Origin: Brasenia schreberi
Lineage: Eukaryota > Streptophyta > Magnoliopsida > Nymphaeales > Cabombaceae
NCBI GenBank assembly: GCA_036023115.1
Contig: JAYKKT010000080.1
Span: 11,587,501-11,651,500 of the forward strand
DNA length: 64,000 nt
Reading direction: 5' to 3'
Made by a program: the position numbers and the translations under genes. The notes beneath the pieces were generated by a model. That model was given only the letters and a program-made list of their open reading frames with translations, did not search any database and had not been told where the DNA came from. Positions within the stretch are counted from its first letter, which is position 1. The number at the start of each line of letters is the position of its first letter. Positions 23,280-36,149 of the stretch are shown here, piece after piece.

Positions 23280-24780
23280 CCCAACGTTTGCCATTTTTAT
23301 TTCTTAAGTGGAATTCTCTTTTGATAATAATTATCATCGTAACTAAAGATAATTATCATACATAATTGTTATTCATGCACCTTATTCCTTTTTGTAAATA
23401 CCAAAATTCAGTTTTTCTCTCTTTCAATGTCCTTTACTCTCTTCACGATGTCAGTTCCACTGCCGGCTGTACGTCACCATTATTGTCGTTTCCCTTCAGC
23501 CTTCGTACTTAGGCTTTTCTTCCTACTTTGTATCCATGTTCTATTAGCTTTTCTACTCTCATCGGTGTGTTTCTCTCGTAGACAATGTCGCATGCCAAGT
23601 GCGTTCATATGTTACAAAAGGCACGTTTCAAGCGGCACTCTCGGTTAAGAAATACACACTCTATATGTGACTCTCTTCTATGGTATGAACATTTTGGATG
23701 GAGGCAAAACACATTATTATGTATTTTTGTTATATTAATATTATTATTCTTTAATCTGTTAGATGTCAAAGAAATTAATCGGTTCATTGTTGTATAGTAG
23801 ATTTCGGATATATTACATATGACAATATTTAAATTGATAAAAGTGGATCACACAATTCATTTATTGATTGGCTGATGATGATACATATGAGAATACATTT
23901 ATTGACTCTAAAGGTGATGGATTTGATTATGCATTTGTGTTTACCACTGATGTAATATTTTATAGTCGGTATGACATGGTTTAGTAAAGGTGTAAGAATC
24001 AAAGTATGACTTGTCTATAAAAGAAGTGGCGGATAAGAAAGCAATCGTATTTGTTGTATATGACGAATATATTTTCATGTATAGTTTGTGATTATCACAA
24101 TCTTTCACTTATAAATGCAATTGGGATAATATTCTCAAAAAGAACACATTTTTTATGTTTTAGATTTAACTTTCAACTATCCATCATCTTTGATGAACAT
24201 TGAGATTTGAATTTGCTAACTCCTAAAGATGCTAGCATATATAAGTCTCCCCTCTCCCCCCTCTCTCTCTATATATAGAGATAGAGAAAGTGGAGTAGTC
24301 TTATATGTATAATGATAGTCAGTGCATAATCCTCAAGGTTTCATTGCTTTAACTATCGACCGCCATCTCTACCACATTTTACTATTCCTCCACATTCAAA
24401 AACCTACTTTTTGTCTATCAAAACAGTCTCCTTGCCAACAAAACTACCTAAAAAACTTATATATATGTGTATGTGTGTGTGTTTTTATATAAATTGGACC
24501 CCCTGTCCATCTCTACATGAACGGGTGACTCTGGATCCATGAAAGGAAAGTATTGAATTTTTGGTTTAGGTCGAAATGGTTTACGGATATAGATTCAAAG
24601 TTTTAAATGAAGTCCTTTAGGCTAATACTAGATTGATCCAATTAAGATTGATGTACCTCACTGAGCCTCAGAAAACCCAATCAATTCAAATTCAATAATG
24701 TAAATCTGACTTCCACCATCCAACATTGCACCTCTACATTTAGAATATTTTCCTTTTTTTGTCAGCTCAAATTATCAAGC
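23280..24780. other. Intergenic, no gene seen
   Basis: AT-rich with a short (CT)/(TA) run near 24250-24285. No coding or repeat signature I can name. Confidence 0.4.
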
Positions 24781-24784
24781 CACA

Positions 24785-24915
24785 TCTTTCTTCTCTTTTT
24801 CCTTTCTGGAGAGGGCGTGCAATGCATAGGCTGAAGCGAGATGCACACCCTGGGTGTCAAACTCATGACCTTCAACTTGTGAGTCTTACCCCTAGCTAGG
24901 TGAGCTATTGCTCCT
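24785..24915 (-). repeat. tRNA-derived SINE-like copy
   Basis: On the minus strand: CAATAGCTCACCTAGCTAGG (A-box-like TRGCnnAnYnGG), 30-40 bp, then GAGTTTGACACCC (B-box-like, positions 24852-24864). It is followed by a non-tRNA body. The same head sequence occurs at 34434-34503, 27541-27610 and 57226-57275. Confidence 0.55.
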
Positions 24916-24919
24916 TAGT

Positions 24920-27028
24920 TAAGCTCAACTACATGAATTGAAGGTGAATTACAATATTCTCTATGTGCAATGGCAGTTCTACGTTTAGCCGAGGTAAGGC
25001 ATTCACCCCATCGAAATTTCAAAAATAAACTTAAAGCTTGTAGCCCAATGTTGGATCCATAGGTTAAATACATGGTTTACCCCATCCTAAACCATTTGAA
25101 GGGCTATTCGCCCCACCTTACAATAATTTCTAGATCCACAACGGATCTACATGACCGTTTGGGAGGGTGCACTTCTCTCTAGAAATTTCAGAAAATCTCA
25201 CCTACTTTTGAAATTATGAAGAAAGTTTGAAAACTGTTTCCTCTTGAATTTCTTTTAAAAAAAGCGGGTAGAATGTAAATTCTGAAGATTGTATCCATCC
25301 GCCTGAAAAGCTAAACGTTTGAACTCTTTTGTGATATTTATAATGGGTTTGGATTGGATTTCGAGAAACATCTAATTTGAATCATCCAAAACCAATCTAA
25401 TGTTGCCCTAATTCCTCTCTCTCTCAACACTGAGAATGAGGATCTCCTAGAGTCCCTGACTGCGGCACCTTCGCCCCCCACTACCTCCTCCATCCGCCGG
25501 TTTGGGGTATAGGGTCATCAATACTACCGATAGCACCAAGGTGACCACATCCCTTCTCTTTATTACCTTTCCTATCCTTCTAGGCCAATATTCTACGGGT
25601 AATTATAGACAAATTTCTCCGAGGGGTTAAAAGAGAAATAGAGAATGGTGAACATAACACAAGTTACACCATATCACAGTAACAAATCAAAATCCTATTA
25701 GGAAATTATCCTGATCAGAGACTTTTGTGGGCGCCGAGTCTATTCCTCGCAGTCCAAGTACATCATGATTGATAATTACACAATGAGTAAGGCTTTTTAT
25801 TTAAGTGGAGTCACTGTTAGGACTGAAGGCTCGATTCCTGCTATATGAGAGAAATAATTAACGAAGACGTCATCCAATAAAATGACCTAACCGAGATGAC
25901 CATGATCAACCCCTTAGTTACTCGATCTTATGACAAAGATTAATTTCGATATCCCTATTAGCCAAATGATCTCATTCCTTTCACTGAGTTACACTTACGG
26001 CCGTTAAATTATTTCTTATGATTTTTGTACGAAATTTATTTTGAAGTTCTTGTTTAATACAAATACTGCCATCTTGATTGAATGTAATGAATTTGGTTAT
26101 ATTTGTATTTTCTTTTATAATGTATTTTCGTTCATAATGCATATACAGTTATTTCCAGTGTTTTATAATTATAATGCATATACAATTATTTCGAGTGTTT
26201 TATGTGTGATGCTCATAAGTTGTGTTTGTAGGTCGCGGGGATGAAACTTTGTTCATTTAAATAAGAGTAGGGGACAACTCTATGCTACAAATAATAGAGT
26301 TGTAAGAGGTCTCAACCTGGTTTTTCTCTTTTCTCCTTAAAACCTTGAACTATTGGTTGACGTAATGTAGTCGTTTATGGTTGCAAATGGGTTTTCCTTG
26401 CATTTCATTTCTACCTAAAAGTAATTAAACAATGATTGGTGGTATGCTCCATACTAACCATAATAATAAGTAAGGTAGTACCCATCAAAATCTCTCTTTC
26501 TCACACATAAATGATTGTCTGTTAACAAATGATTATTATCAATAATTATTTGATATAATTTTTGTATAATATGATGCAAGTATATGATAAATGCTTCTGT
26601 TATTGATGGCATTTATAAAATCCTAGGTGTTGTTAAATGTTTTGGTAATCTAGTTATCAATTTAATTTAATGATTATTGTTAGCTATATTTGTGTTAAAA
26701 TATTGGCTTTTACTCTTTAAAAGATGATTGCACATAAAAATAATTATATTCTATTGAGCTCTTGATAATAAATAACCTTTTTACACCTTTCAGTCTCGTA
26801 TATAAAATGAAGTCCACACTATAAGATCAAGACCATATTTTAGAGTTTCTTTGCTATTCGATCTATGACAATCCTACAATCTCAAGGATTTTCACGTATT
26901 CTCTTAACAAAGCTTGGTATGCATTTCTCTCTCCATGTCAAAATCACCTTAAGCGCATATAATACATTTTATGTTCTACCTATATTGTATTTTCTTTCTT
27001 TTCTTCATAAGGATGGTTGTGCATCAAC
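24920..27028. other. Intergenic, possible old LTR remnants
   Basis: No gene is supported. Around 25720-25960 the wording (GGGCGCCGAGTC, then GGAGTCACTGTTAGGACTGAAGG) recalls Ty3/gypsy LTR ends, but no boundary or duplication can be fixed. Around 25440-25500 there is a GC-richer island without a recognisable coding frame. Confidence 0.3.
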
Positions 27029-27032
27029 TTCA

Positions 27033-27065
27033 CACAGACATCTTTTGCACATGCTGGTGATTGAC
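27033..27065 (-). mobile_element. Vestige of an RTE ORF
   Basis: On the minus strand it encodes [11 protein letters not shown], identical to eleven residues of the complete RTE ORF (about 920-930), then a stop. Only about 33 bp are alignable, so this is a tiny relic or a chance match. Confidence 0.4.
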
Positions 27066-27540
27066 TATCGGAGAAAAAAGTGGGCCTAAGGGATTTGAAG
27101 CAATTAGACAAATATCGAAATATTTGATTGTTTTTAAGAGAGAGAGAGGAGATGTGCTTGAATGTGTATGTCTTTTATGCCTCCTCACCATTTGAACAAG
27201 TGGACAACTCGTCAAGCTATTTTTCCTTTTATAGAACAAAAGAAAACACAAACTTATATTTATGTTCGATTTCGGTGAAGATTTTCCACAAAGTGGCAAA
27301 TAATCAACTTTTTTCGTATTGCTACATATTCCGCAATCAACATATTTTCATGGCACTATCGATTTAAATTGTTGAGAGGGAACAACGTCTCAAGAAGATC
27401 CATAAAAAGAAATATTAGAAAATGGAGGAGATCACATGTGGCAACCACCATGGATGGATTGAACCCCGAGTTAAGGTGTCCCGATCCGCCTTCCGATAGA
27501 AACATTCACATTGCACCAAGGCAGAATCTGCATGCACAAC

Positions 27541-27610
27541 GAGCAAATAGCTCAACTGGTTAGGGAATTGACTCACAAGTTATAGATCATGAGTTTGATA
27601 TTCAGTAGGT
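27541..27610 (+). repeat. tRNA-derived SINE-like copy
   Basis: A-box-like AATAGCTCAACTGGTTAGG at 27546-27564 and B-box-like TGAGTTTGATATTC near 27590-27604, separated by GACTCACAAGTT as in the copies at 24.8 and 34.4 kb. A second, weaker tRNA-like unit (CAGCTCAACTGACACCGCGC ... GAGTTTGATTCC) lies at about 27700-27757. Confidence 0.5.
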
Positions 27611-27779
27611 GTAGTCAATGCACACCCACAAACATTGGACAGTTAAGAAGAAGCACCTTAGCCTACTAATGAACTGTGTTCGGACCCGCACCAAGAGTGT
27701 CAGCTCAACTGACACCGCGCTTAGACGCCCTTCTGCTAGTGGGGAGTTTGATTCCTAGGGAGTGCATGTGTGTGTTCGT

Positions 27780-29720
27780 GTTACCCTTTGTACCCAAAAA
27801 GAAAAACCTGCACTCGGACCCACTATTTTGAGGACCCTAGTCAAACCCTGAGTTCAAATTAACGCATTCAATCTGATTATTTGTGAAATATGTGTAGCTA
27901 ATCAGATACATCATTACCTATTCTTCCTCCTGTACATGATCCAATAAATCTATTTTCCTGTGCAATAACGTAATGATGCACACCCCATTCAACCGGATCG
28001 TGGATGCACATGGATTCAGATCCGTGGAATCAACCAATTTATTCAAGGGAATCTGTAATGCATTCTTTTGACAAGTTGCGAACTTGTTCATGAAGTTCTG
28101 GAGGGCTATTGGTGAACTATCTCAACACCATCAGCTTATAATTCCAGATACGACACGGGAACCCGACGCAAACATGGCCAGCGACTGTGCTCTTATCCAT
28201 CCAAAGTTGTTTGGGAACTCTGGACAAGCTTATTTGTTTGCTTGGGAACTGAAAACACAAGGTAACTGTATTTATTTGGTTTCATGAATAAAGAACTAAT
28301 TCAGAAACTTTAGGCACTTAACCATATTCACGGCCAGCGACTGTGTTGTTTTCAGGTCAACCAACCACAGTGAGACCACATATACACGGGTTGGGTTTCA
28401 AATAGGTCTCGACTTGACGGGACTCAACATGACTTGTTGGGTTGGGTCATACCTGACCTAAGTTCTGAAAGACATGTTTGGGCTACGAGATCGGGTTTAT
28501 AGAATTATCACTGCAGGCTCAATTCTAGTGACACAACCCCAGGGGCGGGCCATTGGTCAGTCTCGTAATTGAGTAAAAAGTGGGTTCACTCAATAGTGAT
28601 TTTGATGTGCATTGAGTCACATGTTTGATTGTAAAGCCAACTAAACCTATATAGTTCCAATGTCATAGGCCCATAACTCTTAGACCACCCTCTAAATCTC
28701 CGACATAGGAGTGGATTTTCCTCTTCGAGTTTGGAAGGGTTCTCGGATTGGTTCTGTAATCGGCAAGCATATACTAGCTTGAAAAACCATATCTAAGTTG
28801 CTTTGATTACAAGACCTAGCACATGGTTGCATTTTGGTAGAAGAGTGCACTACACGAAACTTTGATGTATATTTAAGTTGTATTTGACCGTCACAAAGGA
28901 ACGAGAAAGAGATTCAAGGGTCAACTTCTTGCAGTTGGGAGGATTCAAACCTTGCTTAGTCTCCAAACCTTTTCATCAGCAGCCAACTAGAAAGACTTTT
29001 AAAAGATCGGTGACAATAGGAGCATATACAAAATTAGTCATCAGCGACGTCAATGGTATTGCACCTTTCACAAAAATATGCATGCATGAGTTGATCAAAG
29101 AATGAGTGACGGCAATGGGAGCACATAACATCGCTAGTGGTTCAGCTCAATTCGGCTTGTATTGAGCTCCTTCATCGATCAAGAGATCATTTGATATTCG
29201 AGTCAAAAACGAAAAGTTAGTGTTTCGGTTTGGTTCAGTCCATATGAGCTCGGTCTTCTTTGCATTACACGCACACATGCACACAGACATCCACGAATAC
29301 ACACATAGAGATAGGCTTCCAACTTTGAGCATTGCTTGTCACAATAGTATGAAGTTTGAACTCGCGACTAAAAATCTTAATGTCCAAAATTGAGCTCAAA
29401 GTTGAGGATCTTTGTTCAAATGGACAGGCAAGTCAACTCAATAAAAGGGGAAAAGCAAAAGGGAAGACAATGGGCCTGCTGCCCATGGGTTGAAGTTGCA
29501 AATTGAGACGCATCCACCAGCCCCAAAACCCTAGAGCTTGGGTCCTACCCCATGGAACCAAGCAGTCGATGAATTTCTTGTGTTCACTTGGCATGAAGTG
29601 TGTGTGCTGTGTTGTGTGCATGGGCATGTGTGTATCACACACACACACATATAAGAAGCTTAGTATATACTAACATCATTAAGTGCAAACATATCCAATT
29701 TAAAATATAGATAGTTGAGA
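27780..29720. other. Intergenic, no gene assigned
   Basis: One open stretch at 28084-28287 (MKFWRAIGELSQHHQ...FAWELKTQ) is not recognised and has no supporting context. A GGGTTGGGTC-rich stretch near 28390-28560 resembles decayed hAT-type repeats. Nothing else is supported. Confidence 0.35.
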
Positions 29721-29755
29721 TTTGAATTTTATTACAACTACTACAACTAAGCCTT

Positions 29756-29820
29756 CCCCCCCCCCCCCCCCCCCCCCCCCACACACACACACATATATAT
29801 ATACACACACACACACATAC
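29756..29820. repeat. Poly(C), (AC)n and (TA)n microsatellite
   Basis: About 25 consecutive C, then AC and TA dinucleotides. Such a C homopolymer may be an assembly or length-variation hotspot. Confidence 0.95.
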
Positions 29821-30835
29821 ATTTTAAGAAGCTTTTCTTCAGCCGACTTTTTTCATCGCACAAACATTGACCCCACACCAGCAATGAGGGTGGCAAAGCG
29901 ACCTGCCACTTGAGCTAACGCTCCACATATGAACGTTGGGGTTTGGTTTTTCCTAAACTATACTGCAAGTTGTGACTACAAATAGGTCGGGTGTAGTAAT
30001 GCAGCCTCGTGATGCAACTGAACATTTAAACTGCCGAATGCCGGAATGCCGGAATGCGTCCTCTACAATTTAGCTGCAAGACGTTTTGTACGCCGAATTC
30101 AGGGATTTGACATCGTGAACCTAAGCGTTCGCCTAATGGTAGAGGGCGTTACTCAGAAATAACAATTAAGCGATAAAAGAAAGGACGACCGTGAGATCCA
30201 CATTAATGCCGAATGTCCTCATAGATGGCAGACGGCTTTAGTAGAACCTTTTTAAAACTTGTACTTGAAAGGTACCTCGAGAACTTAATTTTGTGTGATA
30301 ATTTATTTGATATCGTTACCCAAGAATCCCAAACTACTAAAAGGACACGGCATCTGCGGAAATTAAAAAAAAAACTTTTCCAATGGTACAGTTCCGAGTT
30401 CAATTCCCGGGGGTCGCAGGTTTTTTTTGTGTGGGTGTGTTTTCTCTTATAGGTTCAAACCGTTCACTTGTCAAAGACTAACATGGCTAGTTTAACAGCA
30501 AAGACTCTGCTTTGTCAAATACAAAGTGCCTCCCCATTGAGCTAATGCTCCGGGGTGCTGTCCAACTATGCTTTTGTTGCCAACCTTAAAGGTTGATTGA
30601 TACTGCCCAGCTCCATTCCTGTCCTTCCTTACGAGACGCCGGCTTATCAGATATTCGGGTTCTCTTTCTGTATTCTCGACCAATATCTCGAAGGCTCAAG
30701 GTCAGATTTTCAATGGTTCATTTTCAGTATGAGTGTAATCTTCGGCCCCAACCAAGAATAATTATGCAAAACTTCCACCTAAAAGCAACCCCATATACAT
30801 AGGGAGCCTTGCTTGATCGGTTAATATAACACCAC

Positions 30836-30946
30836 TAGAGATGTCAATGTGGGACGGGCCGGCCTGGCCCTGGTGGGCAAAGGAAAGTGTGGGCCGGGCC
30901 ACATTTGGATGGGCCTGTAAAATGCTGGCCTGGCCGATATACATAT

Positions 30947-31015
<69 letters not shown>

Positions 31016-31583
31016 TGTATATATAGTTTTTTAATTACAATATTTACGTGCATATATATATATATATTATATGTATAGATGTATAGTTTTTTATTGCATA
31101 TATATAGCATATATGGCTCATACATATATGTATACATACATACATACATACATACATGTATGTATACATATAAATATACATATATGTATATGTTTTCCAT
31201 TACATGTGTATATATGTATGTGTGTATATATATATGTAATATATATACATGTATATATATGTATATATATGTAATATATATACATATATATACATGTATA
31301 TATATATATATAGTTTTTTATTACATGTATATGTATATGTGTATATGGCTTGTTGAGCCTAAAATGTTATGATTGGATTTGGTCTTCAAGCAGACTTGGA
31401 TTGGGTTTTATAGACCCGATCTAATATCCAATGGACCTGTGGCCAACCTGGCCTGGCTCGGCCGGCGTCGGCCCCAAGGGTTATATGGGTGGGGTCATTT
31501 GGCCCTGCTTCATATGGACCAGAATTCTCCGGCCCTGCCCTGCACTTTTTCAGGACCGGGCCAGGCCCATTTTGACATCTCTA
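30836..31583. mobile_element. hAT-like non-autonomous TIR element (748 bp)
   Basis: Terminal inverted repeats TAGAGATGTCAATGTGGG and CCCATTTTGACATCTCTA, followed inward by GGGCCGGCC / GGCCCGGTC-type GC-rich subterminal sequence. It is flanked by an 8-bp duplication with one mismatch (AACACCAC at 30828-30835, AACACTAC at 31584-31591), the size expected for hAT insertions. The interior (30948-31330) is almost entirely (AC)n, (TG)n, (TA)n and (CATA)n. No transposase is encoded, so it depends on another element. Confidence 0.82.
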
Positions 31584-31679
31584 AACACTACATAAAATCC
31601 GTAATGGACCTCAGCTTAAGTTGAAACAATGTGAGTCAATGTCAATCATACTGTTTATTAACTCGATAGGTTCCAGTCA

Positions 31680-31681
31680 TG

Positions 31682-31742
<61 letters not shown>
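31680..31742. repeat. (TA)n microsatellite
   Basis: About 28 TA units. A shorter TA run follows at 31915-31932. Confidence 0.95.
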
Positions 31743-31743
<1 letters not shown>

Positions 31744-32451
31744 AAAACTGGATCCATTGCTTCTTAGTAGCTTAAGCATAATTTAAATTTTTTAAAGTAT
31801 TTTGAAAAATGTTCGAAAGACAAATTATTACATTCATGTCTATGAAAAACAATGACTGAGTATGAGTAGGTAGAGTCAGTAGCGGGTAGGATTTGATCTC
31901 TCTCTCTATCTATTTATATATATATATATATATTTTGATTGGCAACCCGGGTTCGGTTGACCCATTACTGGATAGACATGCGCTACAATGCCCCCTTATT
32001 GTTGGATCTTCTTACCATAGGTCATGGAATGTAAAGTGCTAGCGTTTCACCTTGCAGTATATTCGGCTTAGACATATCTCATTTCTACAGTAGGGAAGTA
32101 TATTTTCATAAGCCAAGTATTTTATGTTTGTTTTATTGGTCGGCTCCTAGTGCCAAAAGTTTTAAAATGCCAAAACAAACAGGGTTCTAAGATTGATTAT
32201 CTGGTTTAAGAAATGTTTTTATTCATAACACGATAAGAAAGCTATATCATCCAAAGCCCCATGTGAATGCCTAGATGTGTTGGATTGGATTTGGAGTCAA
32301 ATAGGAAAACCAACTCTGAATTTGGTTTCTAACAGTCAGCCATATATATATTGTATATAATCAAGTTTGATTATCTGGTGGATTCAAATTTGGGTTGGGA
32401 CTTAGATAGACTGAAGACTACATTCTAGGTGCGAGTCGGATTTAGTTTCTC

Positions 32452-32703
32452 TTATTGGATTTGACTTACCAAATTCAGATCTTGGTCATTCACATGTAAG
32501 TCTAATTCACAATTCCATATTTTTCTCAATGATTGTATATATGAAAAGCAATAAAAGATAACGTTCTTGTCTGTCTCCATGATAGCCTCTTTCAAGAGAA
32601 ATATTCCTTCATGACTCTCATGGTATAAAATATTGTATCTGTATACATTTCCTTTCAAGGCATAGCCGACGAAGATGATGGTGCAGGTTTTGAACTTGAG
32701 CAA
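32452..32703 (-). pseudogene. Possible copia polyprotein fragment
   Basis: The frame reads CTIIFVGYALKGNVYRYNIL, which resembles the post-integrase KCIFxGYxxxxKGYRxY segment of copia polyproteins. Support is limited to this motif, with no flanking domains. Confidence 0.35.
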
Positions 32704-33113
32704 TAAACAGAGGAGGAAGATGACGCCGAGGAAGTGCTCATAGGAGACGAGGACGATGACAATGATGAGGAGGATAATGATCCTGTCGGTGGTGATATAG
32801 GTGAGATGAAACCACGCGGGGGTGGTAACCCAAGGAATTCATGTGGTGATTGACTAAATAATGAAAAAGAAGATTCACCATTGTTCTCAGGGGGACGCTG
32901 CATTTGCATGTCCTCCTTGAAAGACAGATGAAGTTCTGATAAGCGCTTCTGAATTTCCTGAAGCATAGAATGTTCAGCTTCTTCCTCTTTCGGTTTATCA
33001 AATAGTGCTCTAAAATTGAAAACTGGTCTGTTCTGAGATCTGCCCCAGCTAGGAAATTGAGGTGGTGGGTGGCTTCCTCTCCATGGTTGTTTGTCCTTGC
33101 TGTTATTCTTCAT
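32655..33113 (-). CDS. Hypothetical 152-residue ORF, Pro/Ser-rich
   Basis: Open from ATG at 33113 to a stop at 32655. The N-terminal part is varied: WRGSHPPPQFPSWGRS, then FNFRALFDKPKEEE and a short amphipathic segment MLQEIQKRLSELHLSFKEDM. A Pro-rich stretch follows. The last 45 residues are nearly all Ser, encoded by GAT/GAG-type triplets on the plus strand and so possibly simple-sequence expansion. An AG acceptor just before the frame (GATATAG) could make this an internal exon. I recognise no family. It overlaps the end of a possible copia fragment, so it may be transposon-derived. Confidence 0.35.
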   Translation of the reverse strand: MKNNSKDKQPWRGSHPPPQFPSWGRSQNRPVFNFRALFDKPKEEEAEHSMLQEIQKRLSELHLSFKEDMQMQRPPENNGESSFSLFSQSPHEFLGLPPPRGFISPISPPTGSLSSSSLSSSSSPMSTSSASSSSSVYCSSSKPAPSSSSAMP

Positions 33114-33119
33114 GGCTGC

Positions 33120-34400
33120 GAACTATATCCACAAACAATGATTATTAGATAAAGAATCACTACTGTAGACTCTAATACTCTATGAAGTCGTACATAATCA
33201 CAGAAATAAACTGTCTAATATTGCAAGGCCTCACGTTATCAACAACGCCAAGCTTATTATGTAAGCCAACATAGATGAAGAAAATCAATAGTACCTGATA
33301 CAATTTCCTGATTTGCTAGATAATTTCTTGAATTTCTTCCTTTTATTAGAAATAATGTCACTCTTGGTACAGAGAAAGAATTTTTGGAGAAATATAAAGA
33401 ATTTCATCTTCAAGTATTTAATCCCCAAGCATTCGACATACTACAATAAAAGCAAGTAACTGTGGCGGTTAATTGCATGAGCCAGGCCATGAATCATCCA
33501 CAGTAAGCTCTAAGTATTGTAGCATCCACAGTGAAGCAGGCCATGCACCATCCACAGTGTGCTAGCGTAAAGCTTGTAATTAATTGTGTGATCGCCAGTG
33601 TTAAAGCAAATAATGTACAAAGACGAGTTAGCACATGCTCCATTCATGGGCGTCAGAGATATTACGTTTTGTTGTAGTGACAAGCATTTCGTTTGTGATC
33701 CCTCCTGCATTATCACCCACATTAAGCATTCGTTCTATAAGCTATGCTAGAGTTTCTATTAAAAGTATTCTTCATATATCAACTGCATATACACTTCTGC
33801 TTGGTGTCTTCTTTCACTATATATATTTAGAAGGTGAAATTTTGTCTCAAAGGGGGTTAGCTGACCGATCTAAGGTTTCGACTCCCATAGGGCGTCACTC
33901 CTTCATAAACCAACGCTCAACATAGACTTTGGGGCTTTAAATTGGTTGTTTCAACCACTGAAAATTAATGTCTATGTGGCACACACACACATGTCTATGT
34001 GACACACACACACATATGTTTGTGTGTATAAATTAAGTTTCTAATTGTCAATAAAAACACACATAGTATTTTTCTAACTTTTATATGAATATCTCCTAGA
34101 TCTCATATGCAAGAGAGAAACCAGTGAGTCATTTCTTTTACAATAATGTCCAAGTCATTAGCTGATCACTAAATATATTTATACAATATGAAAAAGTTGA
34201 TATCATTAGTTGTAGATAGTCATAATACACAGTATAATATCATGTATTGCAATTCGAAAGACAAGATATTTCAGCATCAATATTCTCACCACAAGTAACC
34301 ATTAAGAAGTCATAGGAGTGAGAAAGTCGCATCTCATGTATTGATGTCTCATATCAGTGCGTGCCATATATTATTTGATCCCATATCAGACTGTTATTTC
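33120..34400. other. Intergenic with small repeats
   Basis: CATCCACAGT occurs three times between 33490 and 33560. A weak tRNA-like head (GTTAGCTGACCGATC...GGTTTCGACTCCC) lies at about 33855-33890. ACACACACAT is repeated at 33978-34016. No gene. Confidence 0.4.
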
Positions 34401-34433
34401 TTTGGCTGGGAAGGATGCCACAGCCAAATGCTC

Positions 34434-34503
34434 AGGCCCCAGGTATCGAACTCACAACTTTTAACTTGTGAGTCACCCTCTAGACAGGTGAGCTATTGCT
34501 CTT
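34434..34503 (-). repeat. tRNA-derived SINE-like copy
   Basis: On the minus strand: CAATAGCTCACCTGTCTAGAG, GACTCACAAGTT, then B-box-like GAGTTCGATACC. The arrangement matches the 24.8-kb copy, with a diverged body. Confidence 0.55.
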
Positions 34504-34509
34504 TGTGAT

Positions 34510-35194
34510 GTGAGAGTGTTGTTATTTCTGTTCAAAGACTGTCATTTTTCTTAGTGAAGAGTCATCTTGCAATAAATGACTTTTCATTTTATGTATCTTC
34601 AGTCTGTTAAACTTCATATTAGGTAATTGAGTTGTGCCTTCTACAAATCTTTCAATATTCAAAGAAAATGTTAGATTGAAGGTATGAGTGAAGTCATAAT
34701 TTCACTGATAATATGCATACATGAACTCATTAATGTCAATCAAACTAATATCGTTCCTTTTTTTCTTCCCATAATAATCAACATACATTTACTTTTTCAA
34801 TACAGTTTAGGTGGATACATTAAGCCAACTAGTTAACTAAGATTATATGTAATTTTATTTTATATCTTGGAAGTTCGAATCATTAAATTTAATACATTGA
34901 TAAAGTTTAAATGTGTAAAAGGAAGATGGAGCACTAATTTTCATTCATTCTGATTTGTACTTTCTATCATGTATTATCATTATTCTCACTTTTCTATGAT
35001 AACTTCCATATTGCTTCTCCCTTGTTGTCGTCCCCAATCTAGGATAGAAAAGAGGAGCATTGCATAGGGATATCATGGCCAACATAAAACACAATCAGAC
35101 TGTGGATCCTAACATTGACTCTTCTGTATTGAAATTTTGTATCCAAAGTTGGAGTTCATCCGCTTTTTCACAAAGCAAAAGAATAACTTGAATG

Positions 35195-35243
<49 letters not shown>

Positions 35244-35432
35244 ATATATACACACATCCTTATAGGTTGGGACTCTAGGCATCTGCTTTTTACAATCTAA
35301 CATCATACAACTCTCATTTGGTCAGCCTTATGGTTAGAATAGAATCTTAACCCTTTCTTTCTTATCGAGACGATGGATTTGACTCACACTTATAACTTCT
35401 CCTTCACCTTTGTGGTTAGTCATACATTCATT

Positions 35433-35476
<44 letters not shown>

Positions 35477-36140
35477 TACATAATGCAGAAATACTTTACT
35501 TCATTTTGTAGTTATTCAAATATCTCAATGAACTATAGCCATTTAAAATTGTAGAATCAGCTAGTGTGCCTCGCTCCAAAGGATTAAATGATTCATTATT
35601 TCATAATAAGAAAAAAGTTAATTATGCTTAAACACCATTTAGACATTCACTTTTTTTTAGTCATATGTGCCTTTCTCTCCCAGTCAAAATATACATGCGT
35701 TCATATGGCTATGATCCTATATAGAATCAGCATATATGCATATAGATTTTTTCTACTATTCACATAAAGCTACATACATCAATCTAAATGAATTCAAGAA
35801 ATTTTATAGTGTAGTTGATAACTTGACCATATTCAATTCTATAATCACAAATAATCTTTTTTACCATCAAGAAATTACATCGAATGTATAAAAAGAAAAA
35901 TTGCTATTAAAGAACAATAGCTAGAAGGAAACAAATATGAAAGGAAACTTTTTCATGCATTATGAATGTCTTATATGTATCTAATTGCTGCAAATCTTCA
36001 ATATGATTTAGTACACTTAATAATACTTTAAAGCTTTTGACATCATTGGGACTTCGTATATAAATAGAAGATAGAACTTCACAAATACACGCATGTGTAC
36101 GTTTGAGGGTAAGAGTGCTAGTAATCTTCATTGGAATCGC
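34510..36140. other. AT-rich intergenic sequence with microsatellites
   Basis: (CT)n(TA)n at 35193-35245 and (TA)n(CA)n at 35437-35480. No gene or identifiable element. Confidence 0.4.
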
Positions 36141-36149
36141 TCACGTTTT

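Noticed and set aside
27689..30420. tRNA-like boxes as genuine tRNA genes
   Set aside because: No complete cloverleaf or acceptor stem pairing could be drawn for any of them, and the A-B spacing and bodies fit SINE-like relics better.
30844..31372. Several overlapping ORFs in the 31-kb region
   Set aside because: They arise from dinucleotide repeats inside the hAT-like element.
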